Source: Cannabis sativa (lineage: Eukaryota > Streptophyta > Magnoliopsida > Rosales > Cannabaceae). Taken from it: 64,000 bases of DNA. The stretch covers positions 76,028,211 through 76,092,210 of the forward strand of contig NC_083604.1 in NCBI RefSeq assembly GCF_029168945.1. The letters are read 5' to 3'. The notes below the pieces were generated by a model, which saw only the letters and a list, made by a program, of their open reading frames with translations, did not search any database and was not told the origin of the DNA. The translations under genes were made by a program, and so were the position numbers. Shown piece by piece: positions 23,624-35,049 of the stretch (position 1 is its first letter; every line of letters starts with the position of its first letter).

Positions 23624-23902
23624 TTAATTCTTGATGAGAGTTCGAAACTTATTCTTGAGCCACTTTTTTGTTTTTGTTCCCATTGTCTCTTCCTTTTTGG
23701 TGAATTTATAACTTTGAAGAAAAATTCGTCTAGAAGCGTAGTATTTTTCATCACGAAACTTTGAACCATTACAATTAAGTATTGTAAGAGATTTATTGTC
23801 GTGATGATCTTCTTCAAAGTTGAATATGATCCAATTTGTATTAGATGATGTTAAAGTTAGATCCTCAATAGATTTGTTGGTAACTAAACTTTGATCGGCC
23901 AT
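23624..23902 (-). CDS. Small basic plant protein of unknown function, paralogue 1
   Basis: This is an intact 92-residue frame beginning MADQSLVTNK with no intron. The N-terminal half is acidic/polar (FEEDHHDNKS at about 29-38). The C-terminal half is basic with YYASRRIFLQSYKFTKKE (54-71), then KTKKWLKNKFR. No signal peptide or membrane segment is visible. The paralogue at 30143-30421 is also intact, and residues 50-85 are identical between the two. A TATA box (TATAAAAG on the minus strand, 23998-24005) lies about 96 bp upstream and is conserved at the other copy. The RRxFLxSYxF pattern resembles small uncharacterised plant proteins I have seen, but I cannot name a function. Confidence 0.65.
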   Translation of the reverse strand: MADQSLVTNKSIEDLTLTSSNTNWIIFNFEEDHHDNKSLTILNCNGSKFRDEKYYASRRIFLQSYKFTKKEETMGTKTKKWLKNKFRTLIKN

Positions 23903-23997
23903 TATGAAAGTTGATGAATTGGTCTTTGTAAATGTATAGTTTATTAAGTGTGTGTGTGTTTACTAGTACTTTAGTTTAAACCCTTTCTTCTAAGTGC

Positions 23998-24005
23998 TTT
24001 TATAG
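23998..24005 (-). promoter_or_regulatory. TATA box of small gene, paralogue 1
   Basis: TATAAAAG on the minus strand, about 96 bp before the ATG at 23902. The same motif in the same phrase (GGCCTATAAAAG) precedes paralogue 2. Confidence 0.5.
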
Positions 24006-24440
24006 GCCAATATCCTTTACGTGTTTATTTAAATTTATGGTAATCAATCAGATTTTTTTTTTATAAAAAGATAAAATATTTGACAATCTATTTCTTGTCC
24101 TACAAAAAAGCTGTTTATAGAAATAATCAAGACTCCTATTCCTATACTTTTTAGGACTTAATAAATAGTAAATTCAAATATATATTTTTTTAAAAAAATC
24201 CTTGAAATATTAGATAATATGTGGCAGTTTGATGACTTTCATATATATAATCTAAATAAAATTGACCAAGTCAAAGGACTCTGAACTATTTTTCGTTCAA
24301 ATGTAATTTCCAACAAACAGATATTATAAAACTCTAAATTTATTATTTTTATTATTATTGGAAGATTAAAAAAATATCAAATTATTCAGAGATTAAACAT
24401 AAATTTAGTAATTAATCCTCTAAAATATTTTACAACAGCA

Positions 24441-25361
24441 CTCAAATTTTTAAATTTTTTCAAATTTAAAATATAGTGTGTGAGAATATATAAGTTTTAG
24501 GATGATATTGGTATGATTAAATAACATTAAATATAGAATTTATCAAAATAATAATAATAATAATAATAATCGGGTTTTTTTTTTCATAAATATACCCTTT
24601 TCATGTTTTATTTACAATTTATGACCTAAAACTTTTATTTACAATTTTATAAATTTATTTTTTAAAAATACAATTTTAAAGTTTAAAAATTATAAAAATA
24701 CGACTTTTTCATTAGAAACAAAAAATAATATGATAAAACAACTAAAAAAATAACGAGAAATCAATCTCACATTAATTGTTAATAAACTATAAAACAATAA
24801 AAAGTAACGAAAAAACCAACCTTATAATAACAATAAATAAATTATAAAACAATCAAAAAATAATATCGAACAATTTATTATTTTTATTCAAGAGCGTATT
24901 TTTGTAAATAAAAAAATTAAAAAATTAATTTTTTTCTGTATGAACATATTTTTGTAATTTTTTTTTAAATTTTTAGTGTATTATGTAAAAAAAATTTAAT
25001 TATACGTACCCACTATTAGAAAAAAAATTGAGTTTCTAAACTTAAATGTGGTTCCAATAATAAAACAATCATCTACTAATAAACATTACCAATTTATGTT
25101 ATTCTTTCATAACCTACGCGAATTATCCTTCTCATTCTTTTTCTATCAGCCACCACTACCACCAAGACCCGAACGCAGCCACCACCACCACAATCGGTTC
25201 TACTTTCCTGAAACCTCCATTCAGCATCCCATTTCCTTAGCCTCGACCATTTAGTTCGAAGGATAAGTTTGAGTCTTGTTGTTCTTGGTGAGAAAACAAT
25301 AGAAATTAGCTTGCTGGGTGAGATGCTCTAATGCAAGTGTAGCTCCCGCAATCCTTGCTGA
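24441..25361. other. AT-rich intergenic stretch
   Basis: There is no supportable gene. It has a short (AAT)n tract near 24550. A 68-residue open frame at 25048-25254 has His/Pro-rich composition and no recognisable family. Confidence 0.5.
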
Positions 25362-25746
25362 CACTACTACAAAAATGGTTTTTTTTACGTTTTTAAACAG
25401 TCGTTTAAAGTATTCCCGTCAGTTTCTGTAACCGTCGCTTATACGACCGTCGTAAAATGGGCAAAATAGGCAACGGTTAAAAACCGTCGCTAATATAGAC
25501 TTTTTGATGGTTTAAAACTGTCGCCTATAACATGGTATATGCGACAGTTTTAAACCGTCGGGTATAAGGGTCCATTAAAAAATCGCATTTTATTAAAAGT
25601 GCCGCCTATTTTTTTAACTACGATTTTAAACCGTCAAGAATACTAAATTTTTCCCGACGGTTTTAAATAGTTACATAATTTTTTTAACGACGGTCCCAAA
25701 AACATCAATTTTAGGATCGTTGCGAATTCTAATATTTGTAGTAGTG
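25362..25746. mobile_element. CACTA (En/Spm)-type MITE with TGA target duplication
   Basis: It starts CACTACTACAAAAATGG and ends ATTTGTAGTAGTG, the inverted repeats of CACTA elements. Three-base duplications TGA flank it (25359-25361 and 25747-25749). Inside the 385 bp, AACCGTCGC/GACGGTTTTAA motifs recur in both orientations, as in CACTA subterminal repeats. It is non-coding. Confidence 0.88.
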
Positions 25747-25749
25747 TGA

Positions 25750-27930
25750 GCAGTCCAAAGGAAGAGTAGAGTCGAGGAGAACTTCGGGGTTCTCGACATT
25801 ATAGGCAATTGGCATGCTCGAACTTACTATGTAATGACTACATAGTTTAAACATGAGACTTAGCAGACAATTAGGGATTTAATTGTTATTTTTTGATTAT
25901 ATGTTCATTAGTAAAAAAATAAGACTTATTGTCTGAAATAGATATTAGAGAGATAATTTTTCAATCGTAGAGATTATGTTAAATTTTAGGTGTATCATGC
26001 ATGCTATGTGTGAATTTTATAATTTTTCATAATTAATGCTCGATAAGAGTAGAATGTGACGATTTAGCTATTAGTGTCACAGTGATACGGTAGAGTATCA
26101 AAGAATTAATAGAGCAAGTTTTTAGACATTTGAAATGTCAAGTCTATGCGAGATAATAATTTTTGACCATTTTACTACTAGGCATTAAGTTTACTTAAGT
26201 AGTAAGTAAATGATAAATTGATAATTTTTTATTAGATTTATATTAGTTATTCAAGTGGGAATTTTAAAGTTTACTCTACTGTTATAAACTGAAATTAAAG
26301 TTAGAATAAAATAAATATTAGAGATAAACATTACACACCAAGAAATCAAACACATCATCTCACATCTCTCTCTTTGTCTTGGCAAGATCCAACCCAAGGA
26401 ACCCAACGCAAAACCAAAGAAATTTTAAGGTTTTCAAACCAAATTCAAGAGTTTTTCAGTTAAAAATTCAAGTGTTTATGCACGAGAAATTCAAAGGTAA
26501 CCCTAATTACTTCATCTCTTTAAATTTCAAAGCTTTGGTTGGGTTTGGGTTAAGAATTTGTATTTTTTCTTCTGTTAGGATTTGGGGTGTTTGGGAATTG
26601 TTTTGAGAGCTTGTTTGGAGTGGGTTGTTGATGATTTTGTTAGTTTTTGTTAGTTTTTGCTAGTTGGGTTTGAGTTGAATTTGAGTTTATAAACTCAAAC
26701 TTAGCTCAATAATGACATTTTTTTTTATTTCAGAGGATGGATGATGGTTTAATGCTTGAATTATATTATTGTGGCTTAATTGAGTATATTTTGGAAGTTT
26801 GTATGTGAATTGGGATAAAATTGAACTTGGAATAAAAGTTTGTGTTTTCAGCATGTAAACAGTTAACTGTTTTTGTAAAAACGATTAGTCATTTGTTCAT
26901 GCAGAACCTCAAGAAATGGTCCACTATTTGGGGATTCGGTTCATTAGTTGGGGTAGTTTTTTGGGTGCCTCGGTTTTTGCATTTTATCGATGTATATTTA
27001 GAGTATTTTCTCAATATTTATCAATAGAAAAATGTTTAGTTTTGAGTTTAAGTCCCTGAAAGTGATTTAGCAAGTTACTTACCAAATTTACGTAATTGTG
27101 GCTTAGGACTTTTAATCGTCGAGCAACAGTTTCCACTCAAGTTGACCGACACACCTAAATTCAAAATTCATGTAGGATTAGTATAATAGGTATATATGCG
27201 TACATATTTAGCTTACATGTTTTTATAATTGCATATCGGATAACATATCAATAAGAGTGGTACTGATGTACATAGAGTTACACTGGATACCGACGAATAT
27301 ATGTTGGGCAATTTAATAAGTATGGATTGATGCTATCACATCAATACGACTAGAGTATTGAGCATAGGCTGATATTATAGTCAAACATACTATCGATAAG
27401 AATGTTCGAGACTACTTTTACGCGTTGGACGCGAGTTAAAGAGTCGTGGTTAAGTGTATGAGCACCTAGTTACAGTTTAATTTTACGTTTATGTCTTATG
27501 CTTTCCTTATTGAGTTTATCAACTCACATATATGTTTACATGTTTAGGTAAGGGCAAAGCAAAGGCTGAGCAATAGTGAATCCATAGTTCAATAATTATT
27601 GTTCATATCTGGACAATTAGGCCTGGAGTGTTTGAATCTTTGTGAAAGTTTAAGCTCAGATTATGTTAGTCATCGAGTAACACTTTTGTATATGTAATAT
27701 TTTGATTATTATAATTTAGTATAAGAGCTACAAGGTTGTCTTTCGAAGTTTGTCAAGATATGTACAATCATCATCAGAGATAAGCTGGACTCAATAAGAC
27801 CTTTACATGTTTTAGTAGCTTTAATTAATTATGTTTGAATAGAAAAGCATGTTAGTAGTTTGGTAGCTGAATCGAACTTTAAGTTCCCATTTGTGCGGTA
27901 GTTAGTTTACAATTTTACTCGCAACCTGAC
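25750..27930. repeat. LTR-like sequence, forward (Gypsy-type, uncertain)
   Basis: There is no intact gene. Phrases such as CTTTCCTTATTGAGTTTATC and GGTAAGGGCAAAGCAAAGGC look like parts of plant Gypsy LTRs. The next 1.6 kb carries diverged versions of several of these phrases on the opposite strand. Limits are approximate. Confidence 0.35.
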
Positions 27931-29540
27931 TGCAACGCCCTAACTCGTAAAGATGCCACATGTGTACTTTTATAAATTAATTTATAATAATAAACTAATA
28001 ATTTGAGTAAAACTGTGGATTAATTAAAAATATTACAAAAGTATTACAGTAATATTTTTATTACAAAATAATTATATCTATATATATATTCAAAATACTG
28101 CAAATTAGAGTCTCAGCAACAAGGCATTACATGTCGGTAGAGGTGATATGTATATCTATCAAGAGAAGACTTCTGACTCATAGTTGTCATAACTTTTCTT
28201 TCTTCTTATCTCCACCACAAAGCATCCGTGAGTTACAAAGACTCAATAAGAAAAGCAGTAAATACAAAATTATTTATAATATACAGTTACAACCAATAAT
28301 ATTCATATAATCAACTACGTATCCATATATTTAATCCAAGCAGGAAATCCCAATATAATATAAATTTAACATTCACAACATCAAGTAGTTGTCTAATAAA
28401 ATAATCTATTGTCGTTACTTCATAAAGTAATAATTAACTCTCATTACCAAATGAAACAACCAATATCACTATTGTTGCCTAATAAGACAATTAATAAGTA
28501 ATAATTAAGCCTAACAGTGGTTTCAAGTTAGAGTAATAAATTTTTCTTACAAGGGTAATTATCATATTATAAATTAACATGCTATGTGGTACAATTGACT
28601 TTTTCTATCACGAATCTAAATTCAAATGTGTTGGCCAACATGAGTGGAAAACACTTGAGGATCATGGTCTTATGTCACAACAACAATAAATCAAATAAAT
28701 AACTCATTTAATCACGTTCTAAAACTTAAATAGAAAATTAGAAATTTTAGCATGAAAATACCTTAAATATCGATAAAATACGAAATCTAGGCACCTTACG
28801 ATGAATTTAATTGGGAAGTATAGTGGAAAAAAGAAGACAATTCGTTAGCTCGGGATAAGGTTAAAATTTTTTTTACGATCCCAAATTAGACCAATCGAAT
28901 TCTATATGCTTTGCTTCAGTAATTATTTAGAACGGAAAAATCTATTATATAATGAATTATTAGTTCTAAACTATCTCTGACGATAAATTAACAATTTGAA
29001 GTAGTCATTCTGGTAAACAGGATGTACTGAAAATACTCTAAACAGTTCACTGCTTGCCTAATTTCAAACTGGAAAAATGTTTCATCATTTCTACATAAAT
29101 GGTTAACTATTTCCTCTGCATAAATGGCAAAACTCGAGTTCTACTTCTCAAGATATTCTCCTGAATTCAACCAAAATCTACTAAACTTAACAAAACAACC
29201 CTAACATCAATTTTAAACATAAACCATAAGTCAATTTACAATTCCACAAATCATCATTAGAGATCAAGTTTGAGTGATCAAGTTTGAGTTCCATGAACTC
29301 AAACTTAAACTTTCAACTATAACAACAACTATCTAGCATCAAAACAATCACAAACAATAATTTAAAATTGAGCTTTAAAATAAATCTAACATAAACTTAT
29401 ATAACAAAATTTGTGAAAAACTATACTTCAAACCAACATTTTCTTCCAAAGATTTCAAAGAGATGAAGAGATAAATACCTTGAAGTACCTCACTAACTCA
29501 ACTCAAAATCAAGCTAAATTCCTTGGTTTAATTGAGTGTC
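27931..29540. repeat. LTR-like sequence in opposite orientation
   Basis: It begins TGCAACGCCCTAACTCGTAA, resembling LTR starts of a Gypsy-type family. Its complement contains CTTTTCTTATTGAGTCTTTG and gttaacca-type phrases related to the forward unit at 25.8-27.9 kb. No open frames of interest and no clear target duplication were seen. Confidence 0.35.
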
Positions 29541-30142
29541 ATTGTTTATCAAAAATACGGCCATTTCCATTCTCTATGTTTTAAACTAAATGTATCGAAT
29601 ATTTCATAAAAGAATAGAAAAAGATAAAAAAATATATATATATATATTATATTTGTTTTTTTTTTTTTTTTTTTTTTGAAATGGATATATATTATATTTG
29701 TTAGATGTGCTGTTTATTTTTTAATGTGTTATGTGAATTATTTTCGCGACATTTTTATCATTTATTTGGATTAAAATGTTATCATTCCAAGTTTAATTAT
29801 TTTTTCATTCATAAATAAATATATAATAACTATACTCGTTATTTATATAGTTTTATAATTACATTTTTCTTGTTTCTGTGCTGTACATTATTACTTGATT
29901 GTTCATAAACAATATAAATTAAATAAAATTGTTAAATTGAAATAAAATAAATTACTTAATTACCCGTTACATATGAAATAATATAATAAATGTTTGTTTA
30001 CTAAACTTCTTCTTTTAATTTCAGTTTATCAAGAAGCAACCGAGTTAGCTTATAATTAATAAAAACTCTTTGAAATTCAATAACAATAAAAAAGAACTAT
30101 CTATCCAGCTATGGTGATATTGTTTGTGGATCTGCAATTGGT

Positions 30143-30421
30143 TTAATTCTTGACAAGAGTTCGAAGTTTATTCTTGAGCCACTTTTTTGTTTTTGTTCCC
30201 ATTGTTTCTTCCTTTTTCGTGAATTTATAACTTTGAAGAAAAATTCGTCTAGAAGCGTAGTATTTTTCATCACGAGACTTTGAACTATTACAATAAGGTA
30301 TTGTAAAAGATTTATTGTCGTGATGATCTTCTTCATCGTTGAATATGATCGAATTTGGATTAGGAGACATTAAAGTTGGATCCTCAACCATTTTCTTGGT
30401 AACTAAACTTTGATCGGCCAT
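30143..30421 (-). CDS. Small basic plant protein of unknown function, paralogue 2
   Basis: This intact 92-residue frame begins MADQSLVTKK and ends RTLVKN. It differs from paralogue 1 at about 16 positions, 14 of them in the first 49 residues. Residues 50-85 (RDEKYYASRRIFLQSYKF... KTKKWLKNK) are identical. The DNA is also nearly identical there, so gene conversion or recent exchange cannot be separated from selection by eye. TATAAAAG at 30548-30555 (minus) lies about 127 bp upstream. No intron, signal peptide or membrane segment is visible. Function unknown. Confidence 0.65.
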   Translation of the reverse strand: MADQSLVTKKMVEDPTLMSPNPNSIIFNDEEDHHDNKSFTIPYCNSSKSRDEKYYASRRIFLQSYKFTKKEETMGTKTKKWLKNKLRTLVKN

Positions 30422-30547
30422 TATGAAAGTTGATGAAGTGTTCTTTGTAAATTTGTAATTGTATGGTTTATTATGGGTGTGTTATGGTTTATAAAGTGTG
30501 TTTACTATACGTACTTTAAACCTTTAATTTCAATCTCTTCTAAGTAC

Positions 30548-30555
30548 CTTTTATA
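30548..30555 (-). promoter_or_regulatory. TATA box of small gene, paralogue 2
   Basis: TATAAAAG on the minus strand within the conserved phrase GGCCTATAAAAG, upstream of the ATG at 30421. Confidence 0.5.
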
Positions 30556-31020
30556 GGCCATATTTTCTTACGTGTTTATATAAATTTAAGATATTTTATT
30601 TAACAAGATTCCTTTTCCTATACTTTTTTTTTGAATGAATTTTCCTATACCTTTTAGAACTTAGATTAGTAAAATTAAATATATCTTTAAAAAATCCTCC
30701 GAATGTTTGATGATACGTGGCATTTTGATGACTTCCATGTATATATATAATATAATCTAAATAGAATTGACCAAGTCAAAGGAGTCTACTATAACAAAAC
30801 ATACATACACAACACTGAACTAGTTTTTCGTTCAAATGTAATTTCCAACAAACAAATTAAAAATATAATTTTTATCTTTTTTTTTTTTGAAATCTCAAAT
30901 GTTAACTAAATGTGAAATTATTGAAAGATTTTTTTTTTTTAAATAGGAAAAATTATTCAAATATTAAACTTAAATTCAATAATCCTCAAAAATATTTTAT
31001 AACAACCATGTTAATTATAA

Positions 31021-31395
31021 CACTACAAAAAAAATCTTACTTTAAGTCACAACAAAATTTGTATTACAAAAAATCTTACTTTAAGTCACAATAAAATTTG
31101 TGACTAAAAATAAAAAAGTTGTGATTAATTATAAATTGTCATTTCTACATTATGACTAAAAAATCTGTAGCTAAAAATATTAGTTACAAAAATCACAATT
31201 TGTTGTGACTAAATGTGTTTTTAATCACAATACTTGTTGTGACTAAAACTGAATTAGTAGTATCTTGTAACTAAATACTATATTATGTTTAGTCACAAGT
31301 AATTATTTTGTTGTGACTAAAAGTCATATTGAATCATAATTTTTTTTTTTTTGTGACTAAAAAATTGTCACTAATTAAAAGTGATTATAAAGTTT
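31021..31395. mobile_element. CACTA-type MITE fragment
   Basis: It begins CACTACAAAAAAAATC and carries many copies of a (T)TGTGACTAAA motif in both orientations, typical of CACTA MITEs. A 40-bp tandem duplication occurs at 31024-31102. The matching right terminus (TTTTTGTAGTG) was not found, so it is truncated or mutated. Confidence 0.6.
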
Positions 31396-31639
31396 TAGGT
31401 TTGAAATCGGGGATACACAGTTAATCATAACTATTTAATAATAAAATAATTGGGTATTTACATAAATATGGGAAAAATAAAGCTAGTTTAGATAAATATG
31501 ATAAGGAAAACTTAATAAAAAAAATATGGTATTTAAAATAAAAACTTAACATATATGGGATGAGATTGAATTACTATAAAAAAAAATACTAAAATTTCTT
31601 TCATATTTATTTTTTCAAAAAAAAAAAACAATTAAAACT

Positions 31640-32330
31640 ATAGTGATCGCCGGAGTTATTATTGGCGCCGAAAAAGTTATTGGAATTTACATTATCGCCA
31701 GAAAAATCACCGGAAAACTACCAAGAAACTGGTTTCTTCATCAAGAAATATTTCTTGTTGAAGAAACCAAGTTTCTTAGTGATTTTTCTCACGATAATAC
31801 CAATTCCAACGACTTTTCTTGAGTTTGCTATCGTCACCAGAAAAATCGCTAGAGTAGATGCTGGTGTCAAAAAAGTCGTCGGAGTTGCTGTCGGAGCCAG
31901 AAAAGTTGTCAGAATTGGCATTGTCGTCAGAAAATTACAGAAAAAATTACTAAAAAACTGGTTTCTTCATCAAGAAACTGGTTTGCTGTCAACTATGCCA
32001 AGAAACTAGTTTTCTTGGTGATTTTTCCGGCAACTATGCAAATTCCGACGACTTTTTCGAAGTTTGCTGTCGGTGCTAAAAAATTCGTCGGAGTAGCTGC
32101 CGGTGTCGGAAAAGTCGTTGGAATTGGCATTGTCGCTGAAAAAATCACCAAGAAAGTAGTTTTTCATCAAGAATTTGGCTTCTTCATTAATGCCAGTTCA
32201 GACGACTTTTCCGTCATCAACTGTAACTTCGACGACTTTTTCAGTACGGATAGCTACTTTGGTGATTTTTCCAGTGCCGGCAGCAAACTCGGACGACTTT
32301 TCCAACAACAGTGACAAGTAAAACTGCCTA
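31640..32330. repeat. GC-richer mosaic of direct and inverted short repeats
   Basis: Motifs such as GGAAAAGTCGTCGGAATT, CCGACGACTTTTCC and AAGAAACTGGTTTCTTCATC recur on both strands over about 690 bp. The open frames here (115 and 99 residues) are Val/Ala/Lys-rich products of the repeats and probably not genes. The pattern resembles subterminal repeats of large CACTA elements. Confidence 0.55.
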
Positions 32331-32339
32331 AACAAATAA

Positions 32340-32988
32340 AAATATTAGATTTGAAAACTTAATTTACACATATATAACATATATATCAAATACTATAAAA
32401 ATACTTAAAAAAAAAATACCATATAAATTAGTCAAACTTAAAAATATCATATATATATATATCTATTCTATATAAAATGTAGCTATATAACAGAATTCTT
32501 GGTTTGTGAGAAATTATTAAGTGACTTTTTTTTTAACGTTTTTATTTTTGGTTTAACGTTATTTTTTTTTTTAGTTTTTCTATTAACTTTAACAGAACAT
32601 ACCATTATTTAATGGAATATTCTTAATTAATTTTATATTATTTTATATGAGTATATAAGTTAAGTCTCTGTTAAATTACGTGTCAATTCGTTAACGATTG
32701 TGGATTATTAATTATTATAAAAAAATATTAAAAATAAATTTATAATAAAACAAAATGTAATTTTTCCCTAATTTTTCTTCGATCTAAATTCTTCTTCTTC
32801 ATTTAAAAAAATCAAAAAGAAAAAGTTCATCGTTGCCTTAGATTTTCTCTTACTGCTTGTTGGACGGTCTGCTTTGTCCAATCAGTCTTCGTCTATCGTC
32901 TTTGGTGAAGAGGTCGTTTCCCGACAATAGAGGTGCCATAATTAATCGACTTCGGCATGTCCATGAATGGCTAGACTTGACCTGCTTA
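32340..32988. other. AT-rich intergenic stretch
   Basis: Nothing is supportable as a gene. The hAT-type MITE that follows interrupts a less AT-rich stretch (about 32840-32980 and 33404-33490) that may be an old exon of an unknown gene. Confidence 0.4.
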
Positions 32989-33395
32989 CAGTGACGAAGC
33001 CAGAAATTTAGTTGAGTGAGGGCTTGAATAAATATTAAGTTAAAACTAATAAAAATAATGATAAATGTATCTTTCAAATTTTCATATTCAACCAAATAAA
33101 ATAATACTATTGACAAAAATAAAATAAAATATTATCAATGGTATTATTTTATTTTTTAATAAAGTATTATTTTTTTTATTATTTGTATTGGACTACTTTT
33201 AAAATGGGCTTGATTAGAATAAGAGTAGGCTAATGAATCATGATTAAGATATTGAGTGAGGGCTTTTGTGAATTGGACTTTAATAAATTGAGCAAAGTGA
33301 ATTAATATATGTATATATCTATATATAAAAAATTTGATGTATATATTTGAGTGAGGGCTTTAACCCCCATATGGGCTAAAGTCCTTCCGTCCCTG
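32989..33395. mobile_element. hAT-type MITE with 8-bp target duplication
   Basis: The ends CAGTGACGAAGCCAG and CAGGGACGGAAGGAC (other strand) are imperfect inverted repeats. A perfect 8-bp duplication CCTGCTTA flanks it (32981-32988 and 33396-33403), the length made by hAT transposases. The 407 bp are non-coding. GAGTGAGGGCTT is repeated three times inside. Confidence 0.85.
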
Positions 33396-33403
33396 CCTGC
33401 TTA

Positions 33404-34213
33404 CGTCGCTCTCTGCAAAGCTTTTCGTGCCAGAGCGTCGAACTTGGAGCGTGTTCTTGAGTTCCTGACACTTGCTTCAATTTGGACATGGGAGAGATTT
33501 GCATATAAATTTTTAATATTAAGTTTTCATAATTTTTCATATAAAGTTTAGATTTAATAATTTTTATTAGTAAAAAATTTTATTTTTTGGATTTTTAATG
33601 GATGGAGTTTGGGTCTAATATTAGGAGGAAGAAGGAGTCGACTGAAAAAAAAGTTGACTGGAGAAGAAAGAAATAAAAAAAAAAAATTATATTATTTGTT
33701 TTGTTTTAAATTTATTTTTAATATTTTTTGAAATAATTAATAATTTACAACCATTCAAGAATTGACACCTACTTACAAAGTCAAATATAACAGACTTAAT
33801 CATTAAACTTTCCATTTTTTTTCAATTAATTAATTAGTTTTAATAAATTTTAAATTCTAAAAGTTTGAATTTTAAATTTTAAACTTTCCATTAATTTTAG
33901 AGAAAAAAGACCTACTATAAAATACTCACATATATAATGTGGATAGAAGAAATTAATACTCGTTCCTACAATTGGATTTGTTTAGCTTGAATTTGATCAA
34001 CTCTAAATAACTTCTATTATTTAATTTTTTTAAAAAAATAAATTGCTCTAAAAACTCTGAGCATGTGTATTTATTTATCTTTTTCAAAAATATAATATTA
34101 TATTTTTTTTATAAAGCTTTAAAATAAATATTTTTTTATGAAAATAATATTATTTATTTAATTAAATTATATATAATATTTTTATTTTAGCTTTCGAAAA
34201 TCAAAATACATAA
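33404..34213. other. AT-rich intergenic stretch
   Basis: No feature recognised. Confidence 0.5.
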
Positions 34214-34440
34214 GCATTTCTTGGTTTAACATTCTTGGTTTAACAGAATATACTTAAAAATAAAAGAATATTCTGTTAAATTTAACGATTAGGTTTGATC
34301 TCCCGTTAAAAAATAAACCAAATAATTAAACCCAAAAAATTAAACAATCTTTTAAATAAATAATCTTTTAAATATTAATAATCTCTTTTTAAATTAAAAA
34401 AATCATCTTAGCCACATATCTCTCTAACAAACTTATCTTG
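34214..34440. repeat. Dispersed repeat, partner of 11505-11680
   Basis: Shares several ordered phrases with the 11.5-kb copy, with added tandem sequence TCTTTTAAATAWATAATC. It may be the body of the Helitron ending at 35006. Confidence 0.6.
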
Positions 34441-34975
34441 GGAGAATATTAATAATTTTTTTTATTTATTTTTTAAAAAAGAAAAATATAGATAAAATAT
34501 TTAGAAAAGATAATATAAAAGAAGATTGATTGTGTTGGCTTAGAGATTTTTGGGCTTGGGCTTAAAAAAATAATAAAAAAAAAGATAAAATGGGCTGTAA
34601 TTAGTATTTACCTTATATGTTTGTACTTATTTTTAGTTTTATTTTTAATTTTACCACCAAGAGGAGAAGGTTGAAAAATATTAGAATATGAAAATATTAT
34701 TGGTGCTTATTAGTAATTTGCAAAGAATGTGAAAGTCTATAAATATATAGTTGTGTAGCTATTATTAGATATGAAATGAGATAATAGAACTTTTTTCAAT
34801 TAGAAGATTAATGTACATTTTACTATTAATAACATACATTATTATAACACAACTATATTTTACTTACTAAATATACTGACACATATTTTATTTTTATAAA
34901 ACAAATCGTTCAAATAATTATACTATTTTAATTATTAATTCAAATAAAAAACTAAAATATTAAATAAAACTAACA

Positions 34976-35045
34976 CTACGTGGCTTGGCACGTAACAATC
35001 ACCTAGTAACTAAGTATACGTGCTTTGCACGTAACATTTGTCTAG
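34976..35045 (+). mobile_element. Two adjacent Helitron 3' ends
   Basis: End 1 is an inverted TACGTG...CACGTA hairpin (34977-34994), then CTAG at 35003-35006 and T. End 2 is a TACGTGC-TTT-GCACGTA hairpin (35017-35033), then CTAG at 35042-35045 and T. Both match the Helitron 3' rule. End-to-end insertion is a known Helitron habit. The second unit between the ends is only 39 bp, so it may instead be a duplicated terminus. Confidence 0.6.
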
Positions 35046-35049
35046 TATA

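Larger units (their letters stand above)
23092..24440. repeat. Segmental duplication, copy 1
   Basis: About 1.35 kb is colinear with 29547-31010, including a small gene and its flanks on both sides. Similarity is highest in the coding part. Copy 2 has extra insertions that copy 1 lacks. Confidence 0.75.
29547..31010. repeat. Segmental duplication, copy 2
   Basis: Colinear with 23092-24440. It contains at least two poly-T/GAA micro-insertions with direct repeats (around 29658-29685 and 30624-30639) absent from copy 1. Confidence 0.75.

Noticed and set aside
31662..32314. Two adjacent Val/Gly/Lys-rich open frames (115 and 99 residues)
   Set aside because: The residue pattern follows the short DNA repeats, and open frames occur on both strands.
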